DNA of 45,610 nucleotides. Origin: a bacterium (GTDB taxonomy: Bacteria; Patescibacteriota; Saccharimonadia; CAILAD01; BJGX01). The stretch covers positions 1-45,610 of the forward strand of contig JAKOQC010000249.1 of the NCBI GenBank assembly GCA_029778565.1. Direction: 5' to 3'. The translations under genes and the position numbers were made by a program. Shown here piece by piece: positions 34,017 through 41,137 of this stretch. The first letter of the stretch is position 1. Every line of letters starts with the position of its first letter. The notes beneath the pieces are model-generated. The model saw only the letters and a program-made list of their open reading frames with translations. It was not told where the DNA came from and searched no databases.

Positions 34017-34238
34017 TTAGAGCCTTTTGAATAGGTCTACTAGCGATATATTAAGAGCCTTTGCTATCTTATGGATATTCCCAATACTCGGATTGCGTTT
34101 ACCTTGCTCAATAAACCCAATATAAGTTCTATGAACATCAATTATATCTGCTAGTTTTTCTTGCGTAATACCCGTTTTCTTACGAACTTCAGATATTCGC
34201 CGACCTAACTCTTTTAAAAATAAATCTTCAGAAGCCAT
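34017..34238 (-). CDS. XRE family transcriptional regulator
   Basis: A 73-aa protein that is almost entirely one Cro/CI-type HTH domain (LGRRISEVRKKTGITQEKLA, then TYIGFIEQGKRNPSIGNI). This is the size of a minimal Cro-like or immunity repressor. It is divergent from the membrane protein gene, whose promoter carries a palindrome in the spacer, and is probably the element's regulator. Confidence 0.9.
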   Translation of the reverse strand: MASEDLFLKELGRRISEVRKKTGITQEKLADIIDVHRTYIGFIEQGKRNPSIGNIHKIAKALNISLVDLFKRL

Positions 34239-34264
34239 ACATACAGTTTGTCGCTATTAGCCTG

Positions 34265-34293
34265 TTGCTTCTACAGACAGCTTGTAGCATAAT
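34265..34293 (+). promoter_or_regulatory. Promoter with operator-like palindrome in the spacer
   Basis: TTGCTT (34265-34270) and CATAAT (34288-34293) are 17 bp apart. The whole spacer is the palindrome CTACA-N7-TGTAG (34271-34287). A dimer bound there would block polymerase. A partly similar TACAGTTTGT lies at about 34242-34251, near the XRE start. Confidence 0.55.
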
Positions 34294-34329
34294 TATGAAT
34301 AAGAAATAACAATTTAAGGAGAAGATGTA

Positions 34330-35085
34330 ATGAAAAATGAAGAACACAAAGCTGCCCCTGCACAGCCTGAGGCAGCTCATCACCCTGTACAAGCACCTAC
34401 CAAAACAAACACCCTAGCAATTTGGGGTTTTATTCTAGCTATCTTACTGCCACTTATTGGCCTAATTTTATCAATTATTGCAATTTCACAGATTAAAAAA
34501 TCAAATGAGGGCGGCAAAGGTTTAGCCATAGCTGGCATTGTCATAGCAAGCATTTTGCTCTTTTTCCAGCTAATTATATTTGTTTCATTGGTTAATGGGG
34601 CTAAAAATATTTCAACAACGACAAGCTCAGACAAAAGCTCACAGTCATCTTCAAGCAACTCAGGTTCAAAGCCTGCTGAAGTAGCTAAAATTGGCCAAGC
34701 TGTGCGAGATGGTAAGTTTGAGTTTACTGTTACGGGCTTCAGCTGTGGTCAAACATCAGTCGGGACAAACCAATATCTAACCAAGCAAGCTCAAGGTCAG
34801 TTTTGTATGCTAAATCTTAGTATCAAGAACATTGGCGACCAAGCTCAAAGCCTATTTTCTGGCAATCAAAAACTACTTAACGGCAGCACCCAGTATTCTG
34901 CAGATGATACGGCTACTTTGTATGCTGGGCCATCAGGCTCAACTTCTACTTGGTTCAACGACATAAACCCTGGTAATAGCGTTTCAGGCACAATTGTCTT
35001 TGATGTGCCAAAGGGCGTTACCCCAACCCAGGCTGAATTGCACGATAGTGCGTTTTCAGGTGGTATAAAAGTTAACTTGCAATAA
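34330..35085 (+). CDS. Membrane protein with DUF4190 and DUF4352-like domains
   Basis: A 251-aa protein: a Pro/Ala/His-rich start, two transmembrane helices (about residues 28-52 and 68-90) with the DUF4190 pattern (GGKGLAIAGIVIA), a Ser-rich linker and a secreted beta domain. The beta domain resembles DUF4352, an Ig-like fold common in surface lipoproteins (MLNLSIKNIGDQAQSLF). SD AAGGAG precedes ATG 34330. It is the likely target of the XRE repressor. Possible roles are surface exclusion or host contact, which is inference. Confidence 0.8.
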   Translation: MKNEEHKAAPAQPEAAHHPVQAPTKTNTLAIWGFILAILLPLIGLILSIIAISQIKKSNEGGKGLAIAGIVIASILLFFQLIIFVSLVNGAKNISTTTSSDKSSQSSSSNSGSKPAEVAKIGQAVRDGKFEFTVTGFSCGQTSVGTNQYLTKQAQGQFCMLNLSIKNIGDQAQSLFSGNQKLLNGSTQYSADDTATLYAGPSGSTSTWFNDINPGNSVSGTIVFDVPKGVTPTQAELHDSAFSGGIKVNLQ

Positions 35086-35089
35086 GTTA

Positions 35090-36442
35090 CTATTTGCCAG
35101 GCATTGAGCCGTCTTTTGGCGGCTCTTTTGCTTTTTGTTGTTTAAGATATTCAGCCATCTTCTTGCGACCCTCTTCTGTTCGACCAAGAGTAATCTCTTT
35201 CATCCCGTTTGACCATAACTCAACTACACCCTCACGCATCAACTTATTTATTTCTTGTGTTGTTGGCTTTGCTTCAGGCGTTGTTTGAAGTATTAGAGCC
35301 TTAGTATCTGCTACCGCTTTTTTGTTTTTGTAATGCAGATGTACTAACTCGCCGATAAACTCGTCTTCTGGGATTGAAGGTATCGGTGGTTTCTCTAAGT
35401 ATTTAACTAGGAACGACTTATAACCATACCTACTTCTAATAACTTTAGTGACCTGAGCTAGGTCGCCAGCTACAACTACAAAGTCGTTCACTTCTATATC
35501 TGGTTTAGTCTTCTTGGTGTGTAGGGCCACAGGATAATCATTTTTTTTCACAAGGTCAGCACACATCTTGAGAAAACCATTTGTGTTGTGTATCCGCATC
35601 AAGTCTTTAGTGGCGTTAACAACGTGCAGTGATAGTATGCCAACTCTGCTCAGATGCAAATCTAGGTCGTCTAGGCTCAGATTACGGCTACCCGCAGAGC
35701 CTCCAGGATGAAGCGACTTGCTTTGACTACCCAGCGATACGTAGTGTGTCCTTAAGACAGCCTTTTGCTGTGGCTTCATTCTTGGAAAAACCGCTTGAAA
35801 CCTAAGGTTAAGAGACCGTAGGCTACGTTGAATTTGTCCAGTTTTAGATATATTTGCGTACCAGCACTTATTTGGGTCAAGATTTTTGGCAAGGCTGTCA
35901 GCTTGCTGTATTAAGTCAGCTTCTTGATATGCGTAGTTTGCATTTTCAGAGCCGTAATACTCCTTAATATCTGCCTGTGTACGTTGCAGCGACTTAAGCT
36001 CGTGCAGTACTAGGTAATGCTGATAATAGTCTTTGTTGTTTGCCAACCTAAACCCGACCAAATCAACCATAATCTCGGTCATCTTTCTTTGCCATAAGGC
36101 TAGCTCATCAATTCTAGATTGCAATACATTATCAGCAATTCGCTGCTGCTCGTCATTCAGCCCGTCAGGTATACCTTTAACACGACTTTCAACTATAAAC
36201 TCCGAGGCTTGCATCATACTCATACCAGTCTTTTCCACTTCGTTCAAAACGCCAAATAAGTAGTAGCCTTTTGGGTCGTGAGAATTTGGCCCGTGCATAA
36301 GATGGTATGAATTATTATCCCATCTTAGCTTTTTTCTTAGTTGAGCCGCACCTTTAAGGGGTATATCTAAAAATGCATCGTGACGCTTTTTCTCATCACT
36401 TTTACTAGGCTCGACTACTGGTGGTTTTGGTTTGTCGGTCAT
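35090..36442 (-). CDS. Hypothetical 450-aa protein, last gene of the cargo operon
   Basis: No family recognised. It is soluble, Lys-rich at both ends (the C-terminal helix is QQKAKEPPKDGS-like) and mostly helical in the middle. There is a beta-rich segment around residues 315-375 (DFVVVAGDLAQVTKVIRSRY) that could be a small barrel. It is the largest cargo gene, 21 nt after the DUF5680 gene, and therefore a candidate effector. Confidence 0.75.
   Translation of the reverse strand: MTDKPKPPVVEPSKSDEKKRHDAFLDIPLKGAAQLRKKLRWDNNSYHLMHGPNSHDPKGYYLFGVLNEVEKTGMSMMQASEFIVESRVKGIPDGLNDEQQRIADNVLQSRIDELALWQRKMTEIMVDLVGFRLANNKDYYQHYLVLHELKSLQRTQADIKEYYGSENANYAYQEADLIQQADSLAKNLDPNKCWYANISKTGQIQRSLRSLNLRFQAVFPRMKPQQKAVLRTHYVSLGSQSKSLHPGGSAGSRNLSLDDLDLHLSRVGILSLHVVNATKDLMRIHNTNGFLKMCADLVKKNDYPVALHTKKTKPDIEVNDFVVVAGDLAQVTKVIRSRYGYKSFLVKYLEKPPIPSIPEDEFIGELVHLHYKNKKAVADTKALILQTTPEAKPTTQEINKLMREGVVELWSNGMKEITLGRTEEGRKKMAEYLKQQKAKEPPKDGSMPGK
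35106..35136 (+). terminator. Terminator of the DUF4190/DUF4352 gene
   Basis: GAGCCG / CGGCTC with an 8-nt loop followed by T-rich sequence. It lies inside the 3' end of the convergent minus-strand gene. Confidence 0.6.
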
Positions 36443-36463
36443 ACATAACCGAGTTACTTTTGC

Positions 36464-36928
36464 TTATTCATCGACTACACCGCCAAAATAAAGCCCCTTG
36501 TATATCTCATCGTTGTTTTTAAGGATAATCTCTTCACCTACAAAGTTACTCATATCACCATTCCAGCTATTACGATATACTAGATTATCCTCAACATATT
36601 CCTTTGGCCCTCTGTAGGGATGTTGCTCAGGAGCTTTTAGTAAGGCTTTACGCAAGAATGCATAAACATCGTTTGAGGTTAACTTGGTATTATGAACCCA
36701 GCCACGGTATTGCATTGCCCATATAGGCTTATCATCTTTATAAACTACTTCTTGGCCAGCGTAAGGGTGACCGCCGTAGAAGTAGTCACAGAAATGCCAG
36801 TTGTCCTTGGTGTGATTAATAATATGGCCGCCGTCATCTGCTTTTTCAATCTTTACGGTTGGATTGCCGTATCCAGAATTATTAGCTTCAAATAGGTACT
36901 TTCTTACGCCCTCAATCTCTGCACTCAT
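36464..36928 (-). CDS. DUF5680 domain protein
   Basis: A 154-aa protein matching the DUF5680 pattern: an N-terminal helix, then WHFCDYFYGGHPYAGQEVVY, PIWAMQYRGWV and a PYRGPKEYV motif. The domain often occurs fused to XRE-type HTH domains, but stands alone here. Its biochemical role is unknown. The ATG overlaps the peptidase stop by 4 nt. Confidence 0.8.
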   Translation of the reverse strand: MSAEIEGVRKYLFEANNSGYGNPTVKIEKADDGGHIINHTKDNWHFCDYFYGGHPYAGQEVVYKDDKPIWAMQYRGWVHNTKLTSNDVYAFLRKALLKAPEQHPYRGPKEYVEDNLVYRNSWNGDMSNFVGEEIILKNNDEIYKGLYFGGVVDE

Positions 36929-37590
36929 ACTATTTTCCCACCTTTGATTTTTATTGGCTCGCTACCAATTGTGTATTGTTTTTCAGCTTCAACAACCACT
37001 GCAGTGTCGTCGTGCAGACCATAAATGAGACCATCATAGTTTTTGGCTACTTCTAGTAGTACTTCTTTTCGGTTGTTTGGGAAAAACTTACTACCTAGGT
37101 GTGGTTTGATAGCCAAGTCAACTAAGCTGAGGTATTTTGATACGCCATAATCGTTTTCTTCGCCGTAAATCTTTTGATAAGCCTCGGTTGAAACACGGTT
37201 ACATATAACCATAGAACCCGCACTACTACCGACGTATACTTTACTTTCCAAAAGTTTAGGAAGCAATTTATCAAAACCTGTCTTCTTGAAGATGCTCATA
37301 AGGTAATCGGTTTGACCGCCTACAACGAAGATTACATCTGCGAGTTTAATTCGTTTCTTCACGGTGTCTAGGTCAAGTGCTAGCAGGTTCACAAGCTCCA
37401 TATTGCCCTTGAAGTTCTTTTTTATGCGGTTTAGGTCATCTAACACCCAGCCGTGGTCGCCGTGCTCTACGGCGTATGCTTCGTTAATGACAGCAAAGTT
37501 AATTTTGTCCTGTGGTTTTCCAACCAAGTGAACACACTTCTCAATTATTGCAGGTGTATAAAAACCAGCAGAGGCTAAAATGAGCTTCAT
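36925..37590 (-). CDS. Peptidase S51 (dipeptidase E-like)
   Basis: A 221-aa protein, the usual size of PepE. It has the VGGQTDYLM loop and the nucleophile motif GSSAGSMV (Ser at about residue 123), with an expected His and Glu later (PHLGSKFF, HDDTAVVVE). The family cleaves Asp-X dipeptides or cyanophycin-like substrates. In this cargo operon it may be a metabolic gene or part of a defence module; neither is shown. It is coupled by 4-nt overlaps on both sides. Confidence 0.9.
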   Translation of the reverse strand: MKLILASAGFYTPAIIEKCVHLVGKPQDKINFAVINEAYAVEHGDHGWVLDDLNRIKKNFKGNMELVNLLALDLDTVKKRIKLADVIFVVGGQTDYLMSIFKKTGFDKLLPKLLESKVYVGSSAGSMVICNRVSTEAYQKIYGEENDYGVSKYLSLVDLAIKPHLGSKFFPNNRKEVLLEVAKNYDGLIYGLHDDTAVVVEAEKQYTIGSEPIKIKGGKIV

Positions 37591-37868
37591 TCTTGCTCCT
37601 CATTTAGTAGTGATATGATTTGATAACCATATTTTTCAATCTCTTCTTTGGTCCAAAAACTACCGTCCTTTGTTCTCCCGACGTATCCAACCTTACGACG
37701 TAGCTTGCGGCCAATGAGTTGCTTTGTATCAGTATCAATTTCGTTTAGCACTAAAATATCACCAGGCTGACAATCCCAGTCTGCAAGTCGTAGCTCATAT
37801 GTCTTCTCGCCACTGATTATTTTATTAAAGTATTCAGTAAGTATTTTTTTCTCAATTATGTTACTCAT
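37587..37868 (-). CDS. ASCH/DUF3850-like RNA-binding domain protein
   Basis: A 93-aa single-domain protein with the ASCH/PUA-like pattern: KILTEYFNKIISGEKTYELR, DWDCQPGDILVLNE and a final hydrophobic strand. ASCH domains bind RNA or act as small hydrolases; DUF3850 members are common in phages and plasmids. It overlaps the HTH gene before it and the peptidase gene after it by 4 nt each. Confidence 0.85.
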   Translation of the reverse strand: MSNIIEKKILTEYFNKIISGEKTYELRLADWDCQPGDILVLNEIDTDTKQLIGRKLRRKVGYVGRTKDGSFWTKEEIEKYGYQIISLLNEEQE

Positions 37869-38056
37869 TTTGCCTCTAAAAACTTCATTAAATCTTCACG
37901 CTTATAGCGTCGGACACCACGTACACCAATGCGGCTAGCCTTAAGGATGCCTTTTTTATCCCAGTTACGCAAAGTGTTTGGGTGCACCTGCAGTAGCTCG
38001 CAGGCTTGTTTTAGTGTTAAGTATTCTGGTAAATCTTTTTGCGACATATTCCTCAC
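37865..38056 (-). CDS. MerR-like HTH protein (excisionase/HTH_17 type)
   Basis: A 63-aa protein consisting of a winged HTH (YLTLKQACELLQVHPNTLRN, then GVRRYKREDLMKFLEA). Such stand-alone domains are either excisionases (recombination directionality factors) or small repressors. It begins with GTG at 38056, or ATG at 38047. A TATAAT box lies about 21 nt upstream on the minus strand. It is the first gene of the five-gene operon. Confidence 0.85.
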   Translation of the reverse strand: MRNMSQKDLPEYLTLKQACELLQVHPNTLRNWDKKGILKASRIGVRGVRRYKREDLMKFLEAK

Positions 38057-38129
38057 TTTTGCTCACATTACTATACAATTATACAAGAGAGTGATTGCCT
38101 GCGATAGAGCAGGTTTTAGAAAAGATGTG

Positions 38130-39290
38130 ATGAAAAAAGACGACAAACAATCTGGTAATCGCAAAAAGCCGCAGAAAAAGTCTGCTGGCAAGCCTTTGAG
38201 TGCTAAGAAAAAGCCAGCACCAAAATACTTTCTGGACCTTGAGGCTATTGGCAAAGAAAGCGAAGCCGAGAGCGGTATTGTGTTGCCAAAAAATCGTGGT
38301 TTAACCCTGGGCCAATGGCAGGAATTGGCAAAAAAAGACCCCTCGCTTCTTTCGTCACAAGAGGCTCGACAGCTAGCAGAAACAAATAAAATGGCTGCCG
38401 ATTTTGCCATACAGCTTTCTGAAAGATACGACTTTGCCAGCCTCTTTAAGACAACACCTGTCTTGAAAATGGTTGAGGATATTGGAAAGGCCGCAAGTGC
38501 AACAAAAGCTTTGCATATGAACCTAGCCATACCTGCCCAGCAACTTGTTAACTTTCAGCGTAGTATGACCATTACAAGCAGCGTAATTAGCCAGGTAATG
38601 ATTGATGCTGCCAATATGGCGAATATCACACATAGCCTGTTTGCAGGCTTTGAAAGTTGGCATACACAATTTATAAAATCTCTAAGTATAGATATTGCCT
38701 CGTTAGGCAGCACTATGGCCCGTATCACGGCCGTTGAGACGATAGATTTTGATGTATTGGAAATTGGCGAAAAAGACGGCCACATTGTTGTCAAAAGTGA
38801 AACAAGCCAGGTGCAGAGGATTGATGACTATGAGCTTGTTAGTAAGGCTAATCTCGACTTACTATTTACTGAATTTCGTGCTACACGCTCTGAACTTGCT
38901 GAGATAAAAGATTTAATCAATAAGGGTTTGCAACCTGGTATTTCTAAAATAGCATTTGCTGATGCAAAGTTTAAAAGAGAAGCCTCCAATCTGATAATCA
39001 ATGGCTTTGATGTGGTTGTTGGCCGTAATTCTAAGCAAGCACAGTTTTGTGAATTGTTTTTCAAATCAGAGGCAAATTTTAGCAAGAAGTGGGATATACA
39101 AGATTTTGTAAACGCAGCATTTGGTCTTCAAATCGGGCTAGATGGCAACGAAGAACAGATGTTAAGCCTTGTAAAAGGCTATGTTCACGCACTTAATCAG
39201 AAAATAGTTGCATCTACCAAGGGCAAATTCAAAGATTTTTTTGTACTTGTTAAACTAGAAGTTTATATTAACCCCGAATACACTTCCTAA
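38130..39290 (+). CDS. Hypothetical 386-aa element protein
   Basis: No family recognised. A strongly basic Lys/Pro N-terminal ~30 residues (KKDDKQSGNRKKPQKK) is followed by a long, mostly helical part without membrane segments or catalytic motifs. Near the C-terminus, an FKSEANFSKKWDIQDFVNAA-like stretch has a globular look. ATG 38130 follows a possible GTG at 38127, and no good SD is seen. The basic start suggests nucleic-acid contact, which is inference. Confidence 0.7.
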   Translation: MKKDDKQSGNRKKPQKKSAGKPLSAKKKPAPKYFLDLEAIGKESEAESGIVLPKNRGLTLGQWQELAKKDPSLLSSQEARQLAETNKMAADFAIQLSERYDFASLFKTTPVLKMVEDIGKAASATKALHMNLAIPAQQLVNFQRSMTITSSVISQVMIDAANMANITHSLFAGFESWHTQFIKSLSIDIASLGSTMARITAVETIDFDVLEIGEKDGHIVVKSETSQVQRIDDYELVSKANLDLLFTEFRATRSELAEIKDLINKGLQPGISKIAFADAKFKREASNLIINGFDVVVGRNSKQAQFCELFFKSEANFSKKWDIQDFVNAAFGLQIGLDGNEEQMLSLVKGYVHALNQKIVASTKGKFKDFFVLVKLEVYINPEYTS

Positions 39291-39314
39291 TCTGTAAAAG
39301 TCATTATTAAAAAA

Positions 39315-39337
39315 GTTTAAACCGTTTAAACAACGGT
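39315..39337. repeat. Nested palindromes before the Rep operon
   Basis: GTTTAAAC occurs twice, 39315-39322 and 39324-39331, one base apart, each a perfect palindrome. Overlapping them, ACCGTT (39321-39326) pairs with AACGGT (39332-39337). This could be an operator or part of a replication origin. Confidence 0.55.
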
Positions 39338-39346
39338 GTTGTTTTA

Positions 39347-39532
39347 ATGGTTACTATGCATCAAGAAAGTAGCCAGCAACCAAATAAGAACGTCGCTTTG
39401 CAAGATTTTATTGCCGAGCTTGGTCGAGACGAAGAAGCTAAAGCCAACATTGTTGGCTATCTTGATGTACTGATTGAAATGGACCTTGAATTAAAGGAAC
39501 AAGAAAGGATTGATGAAAATGGAAACACCTAA
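39347..39532 (+). CDS. Small acidic element protein
   Basis: A 61-aa protein, acidic and helical (FIAELGRDEEAKANIVGYLD), of no recognised family. ATG 39347 has no clear SD; ATG 39356 is possible. It overlaps the next small ORF by 14 nt and opens the Rep operon. Confidence 0.5.
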   Translation: MVTMHQESSQQPNKNVALQDFIAELGRDEEAKANIVGYLDVLIEMDLELKEQERIDENGNT

Positions 39533-39707
39533 AGAAATAGCAGACTATTTTGAGCGTCTGTGCAGTAAGTGTTTGCTTGTTGCTATAAACGAGTATCTTA
39601 GTCGGGCAAGCCACCAGGAGCTACGTGCTTTAAAAGCTCGTATCTATTTACTACTTGAAGCACCTTGCAAAACTGAAGAGTGCCAAGAGGATTGTAATGA
39701 AGATTAG
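39519..39707 (+). CDS. Small helical element protein
   Basis: A 62-aa protein: a helical start METPKEIADYFERLCSKC and a Cys-rich acidic end (APCKTEECQEDC). ATG 39519 is chosen because SD AAAGGA lies 9 nt before it. Its stop overlaps the SpoVG-like start by 11 nt. No family recognised. Confidence 0.55.
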   Translation: METPKEIADYFERLCSKCLLVAINEYLSRASHQELRALKARIYLLLEAPCKTEECQEDCNED

Positions 39708-40041
39708 CGAAGTAAATGTAGTGCCTATTAAACCGACTAACGGTTTGGTGGCTTTTGCGAGCGTGGTAGTTGATGAAAGCCTGTATCTTGGCTCAATTGG
39801 CATATACACCCGACCAAATGGCTCGTTTCGTATAACCTATCCAACTAAAAAAGTTGGCGTAAGAGAAATGAACCTCTACCATCCGATAAAACAGGATGTT
39901 GGCAAGCAAATTGAGCAAGTAGTATTAGAGAAATATCAGCAAATTTTTGAAAGAAGTGATGACAATGATAGACACAATAAAGCTAGTGGTAAAAATGGAC
40001 AGGGCACTCTCTTCAAGAGCGAACTTCCAGCCGACGCTTAA
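39697..40041 (+). CDS. SpoVG family protein
   Basis: A 114-aa protein with the SpoVG pattern: the start MKISEVNVVPIKPTNGLVAF, a LYLGSIGIYTRPNGSFRITY strand pair, a PTKK patch and the helix YHPIKQDVGKQIEQVVLEKY. SpoVG proteins are site-specific DNA/RNA-binding regulators, and element-borne copies are known. SD AGAGG precedes ATG 39697. It overlaps rep by about 83 nt. A role in regulating replication of the element is inferred. Confidence 0.85.
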   Translation: MKISEVNVVPIKPTNGLVAFASVVVDESLYLGSIGIYTRPNGSFRITYPTKKVGVREMNLYHPIKQDVGKQIEQVVLEKYQQIFERSDDNDRHNKASGKNGQGTLFKSELPADA

Positions 40042-41086
40042 TGCTATTAGTGAAGACTATTTTGGCTATTTCAAAGCGGTGTTAAACCCGTCAGCTATCA
40101 ATAAGAAGCTAGGTAAATACCAGCCTCGTTTGACCTATACCCAAAGGCCGAGAGGCTATCAAAGAGCCGCCTATGAGCTTGTTATTGAACTTTCCCTGCC
40201 AAAGATAGCTTATGGTAATAACTTTGACGAGCTTACTGATACTGATTTTCCTAGGCTTGTTAAACAACTGCGAGATACACTTAAAGAAATGAATATCTGG
40301 TTATTCACACACCAGCTAGAAGAAACCGAAGTGCGAGCCGTACACTACAGCAAAAACTTTGTTTTTACCGACTACACCTCGTGCTCGTCTGTTTTGCAAA
40401 TGCTTCGCACTGCAGATATTAGTAAAACGTATGATGTGCAAAGCACCGACTTTAGAAATGGCGGCTATGTTTTACACATACATTCTAACTCACTAGATAT
40501 TGCAATTTACGATAAGCTGGCTGACCTACAGCAGTCCAAAACTAGCGAAAAGCGAGCTATTGAAAAAGATAACTATGTACAGCTTGATATGCTTGACCTG
40601 ATTGCTCCGAAAAAGCCAGTATCTGTAATGCGGTATGAAGTTAGGCTAAACGGCAAGAAAAAGACAAGAGATGCTCTAGCAGCGGTTGGCTTTACTGAGC
40701 CACTTACGCTCAAAAGTGTTTACTCAGCAGAATTGGCTAAAAAGCTACTGCAAAACCACTGGCAAAACTTCTTTGACAATTTACCCAAGCTGGCACTAGA
40801 TACCGACGACCCAGATAAGGTGCTGGCTAATATCCTACGTTCTAAGGAGCTAACAGGGCCGACACAGGCCGCTGCACGGCTTGGTATGGCACTTCTACTC
40901 AAAGACAGTGAAGACCGCTACGTCAGGACACTATTTGAAAATCGTTTTGGCAAGCACGCCTGGGCACGGCTCAAGCCGCTTACTAAGCAACCTGCCAAGG
41001 TGCAATACAAGACGATTTTAAACATCAACAAGATGTTAGAACTGTTTGAACCAACAAAAATAGAAGACATAAAAGACGCAATATAG
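39959..41086 (+). CDS. Replication initiation protein (filamentous-phage G2P/Phage_CRI-like)
   Basis: A 375-aa protein that begins MTMIDTIKL, the start typical of G2P-type Rep proteins. It also has a conserved middle (NGGYVLHIHSNSLDIAIYDK) and VMRYEVRLNGKKK, comparable to the region VRFEARIKTR in phage f1 gpII. These are rolling-circle initiators of filamentous phages and related plasmids. The catalytic Tyr cannot be fixed by eye. The start could also be ATG 39965. It overlaps the SpoVG-like gene in another frame. Confidence 0.72.
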   Translation: MTMIDTIKLVVKMDRALSSRANFQPTLNAISEDYFGYFKAVLNPSAINKKLGKYQPRLTYTQRPRGYQRAAYELVIELSLPKIAYGNNFDELTDTDFPRLVKQLRDTLKEMNIWLFTHQLEETEVRAVHYSKNFVFTDYTSCSSVLQMLRTADISKTYDVQSTDFRNGGYVLHIHSNSLDIAIYDKLADLQQSKTSEKRAIEKDNYVQLDMLDLIAPKKPVSVMRYEVRLNGKKKTRDALAAVGFTEPLTLKSVYSAELAKKLLQNHWQNFFDNLPKLALDTDDPDKVLANILRSKELTGPTQAAARLGMALLLKDSEDRYVRTLFENRFGKHAWARLKPLTKQPAKVQYKTILNINKMLELFEPTKIEDIKDAI

Positions 41087-41137
41087 ATTGTTACTAAATG
41101 TTACTTAATGTTATATACTAATAGAGAAAGGACAATA

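Noticed and set aside
37929-38129. An extended start for the 386-aa element protein
   Set aside because: The upstream frame is antisense to the MerR-like gene and has no SD; the basic sequence after 38130 looks like a true N-terminus.
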